From positions 1 through 64,000 of the IMG/VR virus record IMGVR_UViG_3300024346_007254: a DNA stretch of 64,000 nt, one strand, 5' to 3'. This DNA comes from a virus. This document shows positions 61,601 to 64,000 of the stretch, piece by piece (positions within the stretch are counted from its first letter, which is position 1; the number at the start of each line of letters is the position of its first letter). The notes beneath the pieces were generated by a model. That model ran no database searches, had not been told where the DNA came from, and saw only the letters and a program-made list of their open reading frames with translations. The translations under genes were made by a program, and so were the position numbers.

Positions 61601-64000
61601 ATCAAACACATAAGACGAAACAAAATTAGTATCCAATGTAAAGTAATTGTCAAACGTTGTAAAGATTCTAGTATCAGTATTCTTTCCTGAGATAGCAACT
61701 TTGTTTCCGTAAAACGATACTCCAGTACCAAATGCTTCATTCTTTTCATCAAACGGACTTCTTAGAGTTTGACCGATTTCGTATTGTGTGTTATCATTTT
61801 GGTCGTAGATATAAACAACACCCGAATCGATACCTTCGTCATCGTTGCGTGGTGCTGCAACAGCAAGCTTATTACCTTGTTCGTTAAGTGCAATAACATA
61901 TCCAAAAGTTTCTAGGCTGTCGTCGGTATCAATTTTCTGTGAGAAACCAAACCTATCAGAAACAAATCTGTAGATAATAATCTTTTCAATATCGTCTTCA
62001 ATTGCGGCAACTGCTAATACATCACCAAGGCGGTTTACAGTAAATTTGTCTCCGATGTTTGTAGCGTCTGCATAAACTCCGTTTTCGCTATCTGAAAGAA
62101 CAGGTGAATTTGGTCTTGGAATAAATCCAGTATGTTCTGGATAATCTGTAGTTACCAGAGTTTCCCAATCAATGCTGTCAATTGCGCCGGGTGCATTAAC
62201 AATTGCTTTCTTAAATTCGCCAGCAGTATAAACAATTTCGCCAGCATAATAATCAAACGACACATTATAAATGCCTCTGTAAGAACTATCGGCTGTCCAA
62301 GAAAATTCACCACTTAAATTATCAAAGAAATAAATTCTTCCTTTTGATATATTTTCCTCACCAGGTGCGCCAACAAATAAACGTGTTCTTCCAAGTGCAT
62401 CTCTTCTTAGTTCAACCTTGTAACCAAATCTTTCATTGTCAGTTGGATCTGGACTTGTAATAATATGCTTCAGAGTGTAAGTGCTGTTAACTGCTTTTTC
62501 ATAAAGGAATACAACTCCCTGACGTGTAAGCCCACTTTCAATTCCTCCAGAATCCGAACTAGCTTCAAGAATATTAACTTGTTCCCAGTTTGTATCAGTA
62601 GGAGAAATAACTGCCGGTGCTGGATTAACACTAACTAGCGCTCTCCAGAATGTGTTTCTATCTTTAACAATGTATCCTGCTTCGTATCTTTCTCCCGGTA
62701 CTAAATCACCGTCGTAGAAAGTTTTAGCGTTACTTGCATGTGGAGCACCAACAGCAATAAATTCACCATTACTACTGATTGACACATCAAATCCAAATAA
62801 GCTGTTGCTGTCAACTGAATCTGTTGCTGTAATTGCCTGAAGGAGAGTTAAAACTGAATTTTCAGCAAATCTTCTGTAAATTCTAACTACTGGATCTAAA
62901 TCTCTTTCAGGTGCGCCCATTATAATAATACTGTTATTATCAATTGCATCAAAGCTTGTTGCAAATCCATCACCGTCACCAGTTGGGTTTGGAATTTCTT
63001 CTAATAAGCTATAGATGTTTTCATTCTCGTAAACGCCCCAGCGCGATTCACCTGTATCATCAAGCCAAATTCTATCATTTAGATCAACTTTGATATCAGT
63101 AATGTTGCTGTTAAGATCGTCAGCATCGTCAAATCTTCTTCTAACAAATCGAGTAACTGCTAGAGTACTGCTATCTGTAAATTCTTGTACGTTAACTGGC
63201 GAATCTGTTAGTATTACAATCTTGTCAAGTGATGCATAAGTTACTTTAAAGAAACCATTAATGTCCGGTATGCCGCTCTTAATTCCAATAACTTCATCTT
63301 TTTCAAAGTCACTAAACTTGTCAAGTGTAATCACAAAGCCTACTCGATTTCCAGGATCATAAGGAAGGAATTCGTCATCCGGTATTGCAGGTTCGATATT
63401 GACAATTTCGTATTCAGTGTTAACATAACGCGACACTGTCCAAGATTGTTGTTGATCCTTAATCCAAACAAATTCACCAATTAGAATATCGTCAATTGAC
63501 AATTGAAGTAATTGCTCGTCGCTAATAGCAAGGAAAGAAACATCCTTATCACGTACATAGCCACTATCTTTTACATACATTTCTGAGTTAACGTTTTCAG
63601 TAAACAAGTTCTGATGATCGTAATCATCAGGCTTAATGTAAGTTTGGTACGGAGCAAATTCATAAACTAGATCAGTTCTAGTTGACGAAAGGTTATCAAC
63701 TAGTTCAATTAATTGCGGCTCAAGTCTGTACTTGCCTTCATTGAGATTAAATTCTACTTCTTGTAGATTATTAACTGAACCATATTGTCCTAAACGAATT
63801 GCCCATTCTTCAAAAAATTCCAAGCTATCCTTGTTTGCCGAACTTAGGGCATCAAACAATTTAGTTAACGAATTTAAAGTACCTTTGTCTTGTATAAATC
63901 CTTGGTAGAACTTATACTGACTAACACTATCTGGAATGATATTAGCAAGATATTCTCTCTTCTGATATCCAATAAGGTGTTGTCCGAGACGCTGTTGTTC
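55625..64000 (-). CDS. Giant virion protein, partial (5' end beyond window)
   Basis: The frame is open to the window edge: the 47 codons between 63859 and 64000 read through without a stop, and no convincing start is seen, so at least 2,791 residues are encoded. Roughly the second and third tenths carry FG-GAP/propeller-like repeats ('SIIIMGAPERD', 'GEFIAVGAPHASN', 'RLFVGAPGEE'). The middle has two 'G-x-GY-x2-P-T-x-I' repeats ('SGRGYSVAPTVKI', 'AGQGYLETPTIEI'). The last third repeats a beta module with 'VNG...Y' and 'AP..G..V.I'. No protease, lysin or membrane segment is seen. It is probably a large baseplate, tail or adhesion protein. Confidence 0.72.
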   Translation of the reverse strand, partial: EQQRLGQHLIGYQKREYLANIIPDSVSQYKFYQGFIQDKGTLNSLTKLFDALSSANKDSLEFFEEWAIRLGQYGSVNNLQEVEFNLNEGKYRLEPQLIELVDNLSSTRTDLVYEFAPYQTYIKPDDYDHQNLFTENVNSEMYVKDSGYVRDKDVSFLAISDEQLLQLSIDDILIGEFVWIKDQQQSWTVSRYVNTEYEIVNIEPAIPDDEFLPYDPGNRVGFVITLDKFSDFEKDEVIGIKSGIPDINGFFKVTYASLDKIVILTDSPVNVQEFTDSSTLAVTRFVRRRFDDADDLNSNITDIKVDLNDRIWLDDTGESRWGVYENENIYSLLEEIPNPTGDGDGFATSFDAIDNNSIIIMGAPERDLDPVVRIYRRFAENSVLTLLQAITATDSVDSNSLFGFDVSISSNGEFIAVGAPHASNAKTFYDGDLVPGERYEAGYIVKDRNTFWRALVSVNPAPAVISPTDTNWEQVNILEASSDSGGIESGLTRQGVVFLYEKAVNSTYTLKHIITSPDPTDNERFGYKVELRRDALGRTRLFVGAPGEENISKGRIYFFDNLSGEFSWTADSSYRGIYNVSFDYYAGEIVYTAGEFKKAIVNAPGAIDSIDWETLVTTDYPEHTGFIPRPNSPVLSDSENGVYADATNIGDKFTVNRLGDVLAVAAIEDDIEKIIIYRFVSDRFGFSQKIDTDDSLETFGYVIALNEQGNKLAVAAPRNDDEGIDSGVVYIYDQNDNTQYEIGQTLRSPFDEKNEAFGTGVSFYGNKVAISGKNTDTRIFTTFDNYFTLDTNFVSSYVFDQNTTRSEVSTTYDGGTTRFMTKRADTGRIALFQQIGNAFIFAEDINYNRDTKFNSLSNFKLIDNHIYIGLPKLNPALTNDDLVGNYVDNDSTVGMFVDMRAERNANSWTLITQEDGKIDISKISRCFLYSKDLNDIIAELDIVDPRQGKIAGPAEQELDYKTFYDPAVYSINTAGVQGVVVDSESNWTDKQVGQLWWDLSTVSWYNPYQGESQYRANNWNRITPGSSVDVYEWISTDLLPSDWNRLADTNEGFAKNISGTTLYGNSVYSSKRVYDNISRTFSTKYFYWVKNKRIVPQLRTRRLSAFDVAEIIRDPANSGYRFVAPLDTNKFAIYNSRSFVEGTNTILHFSFAKDPTLQTNLHREYQLVTEGLDTSIINVEVQSKWVDSLVGYDQNNNNVPDPELPVKQKYGILNFPRQSMFINRLEAVKQVVERVNDVLVNTQVVDGKDFTSLLLKDEPPLTVEGKYDSVIDSVAQLRFVGVAKVEQAILEPVIENTRIVGVNIINSGRGYSVAPTVKISDNKGASAVIQTTINNLGQVTSVNIKNGGKNYTSNTKLTVRKFSVLVNSDEEIGGRWAIYTWDKTSQEWSRSDNQAFDTTRYWDYADWYAEGYSSQTAINRILAQTFELASIDAEIGDIIKVESVGSGGWLLLRKVDDQFTQDFTVNFETIGRQDGTIQLSTRLYDYASTTSGFDSNIYDSAFYDREPVVELRNILTSLRDDLFIGDLAVEWNKLFFASMRYAFSEQADIDWAFKTSFVRAKHNLGELTQKVTFQNDNLENYEDYVNEVKPYKTKVREYISSYEKLEPTETLTTDFDLPPSYDAVTRSILTNIATQNGDALFGVGGLYFEEPFNQWTNNNGYEIVRIDIADAGQGYLETPTIEIEGNKGTVATAFVSRGTVRSIEIENTGSTYYTAPTINIVGAVDQFGRPAKAVAILGNGKVRGMHMTIKFDRVSGSYLFTELDKTETFVGTSAREKFELQWPMSVNTSNYTIIVNGIEQLESSFDVGNDLDTSKGYDRFTGFIDFAEAPGEDAVIEIQYKKEVSLLQAADRINFFYNPTTGMLGKDLSQLMDGVEYSGVQIDSFDFGNEQGWDVAGWASLPWDTFDDAQDEVFVLDGSTVIFELSQPLEDGAEYNFYRNGIRLDDPVYDGSTPTQNPNAIMQTIVGDGVTTTITISEEITTEIGDLIVIRKSTSDGASSAINFDTQLEGGNLAYSTATGIDAGEINIDGDGFVTPTTSKGPEELVPGEIVDTLDIRVYHRPSEGIGVIATANYRLDGVTTEFPLPGMPQSNEGIIVKINNVILGNDSYSIDFENELLLYNDNNTNTGASLAITTIGTNGADLIDTNTFVSDGSTITFVTSATWTDELSALVLVNGEVAREGYTLLQSDATDGFVDRLKIVFAQGLLAEGDFVQYSVYGTNVKTYSEVIIDRTFIPDGITKTYQFDGEIIPVPFSKEPISHNILVKVDNTILNPGYSVSYTTTASRVYDIEEWQFTGEDLESVDVLVFADYVQLSSTLYSFDPLNVRVELLTPDVAPAGTRLDIYVIKNAEYYFVDTQIEFDSDTISNYAEVGGELTLESLATSTIYTGTIVSVNSNIVVIQSIREDIRDAFINGDQFVASVDDADSTVLTVDDVIYTSGETLTFAEAPAADSTVEIYQFSNHDVNNFERFTYKVVNEVPLDISPSESTTRNLISSGYIPLRGTITNANYAWVALNGTLLTPNVDYSLAISLDAVQLTNDPEIGDVIDVIQFGAQPVTKKFGYRIFKDMLNRTHYKRLNQDNSYKLASPLNYYDVRIVLEDTSGIFQPDKTRNIPGVLFIEGERIEYFEVQGNTVRQLRRGTLGTGVRDTYNEGIIAYGQGPEENINYNDTTLTQIIMSDGSIDYELNFTPSSINEIDVFVGGRRLRKVAVERFNPSIAQDSPAGDETLAPEYILDGNMIILDSSLQPAPETQVRVLRKIGKVWNESGKSLARSKNAIGNFLREATIELPK

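Noticed and set aside
1-64000. tRNA genes, CRISPR arrays, transposases, integrases and attachment sites
   Set aside because: Nearly all DNA is coding and gaps are under about 60 bp; no cloverleaf-sized gap, regular repeat-spacer array or recombinase motif was found by eye.

Overview
The window looks like part of a large, AT-rich tailed-phage genome of the marine T4-like myovirus type (cyanophage or pelagiphage relatives); host and exact taxon cannot be read from it. The evidence is a block of virion fibre genes with the N-terminal signature familiar from marine T4-like phages (a 'GRN-x-T-x-YG-x3-NEN' motif), a tail-collar domain, T4-type late promoters (NATAAATA), almost no intergenic DNA, and genes chained by 1-14 nt overlaps. 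I found no tRNA, integrase, transposase or CRISPR array, and no gap over about 60 bp.

Layout. (1) 7-7972, minus: seven genes, six of them radical SAM (rSAM) enzymes plus one PP-loop ATPase. (2) 8005-9282, plus: one rSAM enzyme, divergent from the first block across a perfect palindromic promoter. (3) 9275-16077, minus: PP-loop ATPase, two rSAM enzymes, an SGNH hydrolase-like protein, a repeat-bearing methyltransferase-like protein, a multi-domain glycosyltransferase-like protein and two unknowns, behind a textbook sigma-70 promoter. (4) 16134-23911: short divergent operons holding a fibre-like protein, five 2-oxoglutarate/Fe(II)-oxygenase-like proteins, two short SDR proteins, a GNAT-like protein, a hot-dog-fold-like protein and two kinase-like proteins. 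(5) 23952-33486: a plus operon (PP-loop ATPase and three rSAM enzymes) facing a six-gene minus operon (two rSAM enzymes, a degenerate rSAM-like protein, methyltransferase-like protein, epimerase, glycosyltransferase-like protein). (6) 33507-38050: single genes in alternating orientation (short DegT-type aminotransferase, two SGNH proteins, amidinotransferase, glycosyltransferase-like protein). (7) 37995-47653, minus: eleven genes, including four rSAM enzymes, two SGNH proteins and three glycosyltransferase-like proteins. (8) 47708-64000, minus: virion structural genes, ending in a giant protein of at least 2,791 residues that runs off the window.

In all, 18 rSAM genes with an intact CxxxCxxC lie within about 44 kb. 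They fall into three architectures: A, SPASM/Twitch-like cysteine domain placed N-terminal to the barrel (8 genes); B, C-terminal SPASM-like with a CG-x2-GDP signature (4 genes, plus a related fifth at 13818); C, small barrel with a Cys-rich C-terminal tail (5 genes). Each of three QueC-like PP-loop ATPases adjoins an A-type gene. With the amidinotransferase, aminotransferase, epimerase, oxygenases, acyltransferase-like and glycosyltransferase-like genes, the simplest reading is a phage-encoded biosynthetic island making or attaching an unusual group to a phage or host surface, nucleic acid or peptide. The chemistry is inference.

Many operons in the accessory region start with a -10-type box only 4-7 nt before the ATG, which predicts leaderless transcripts. 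The virion genes have ordinary leaders with Shine-Dalgarno sites.
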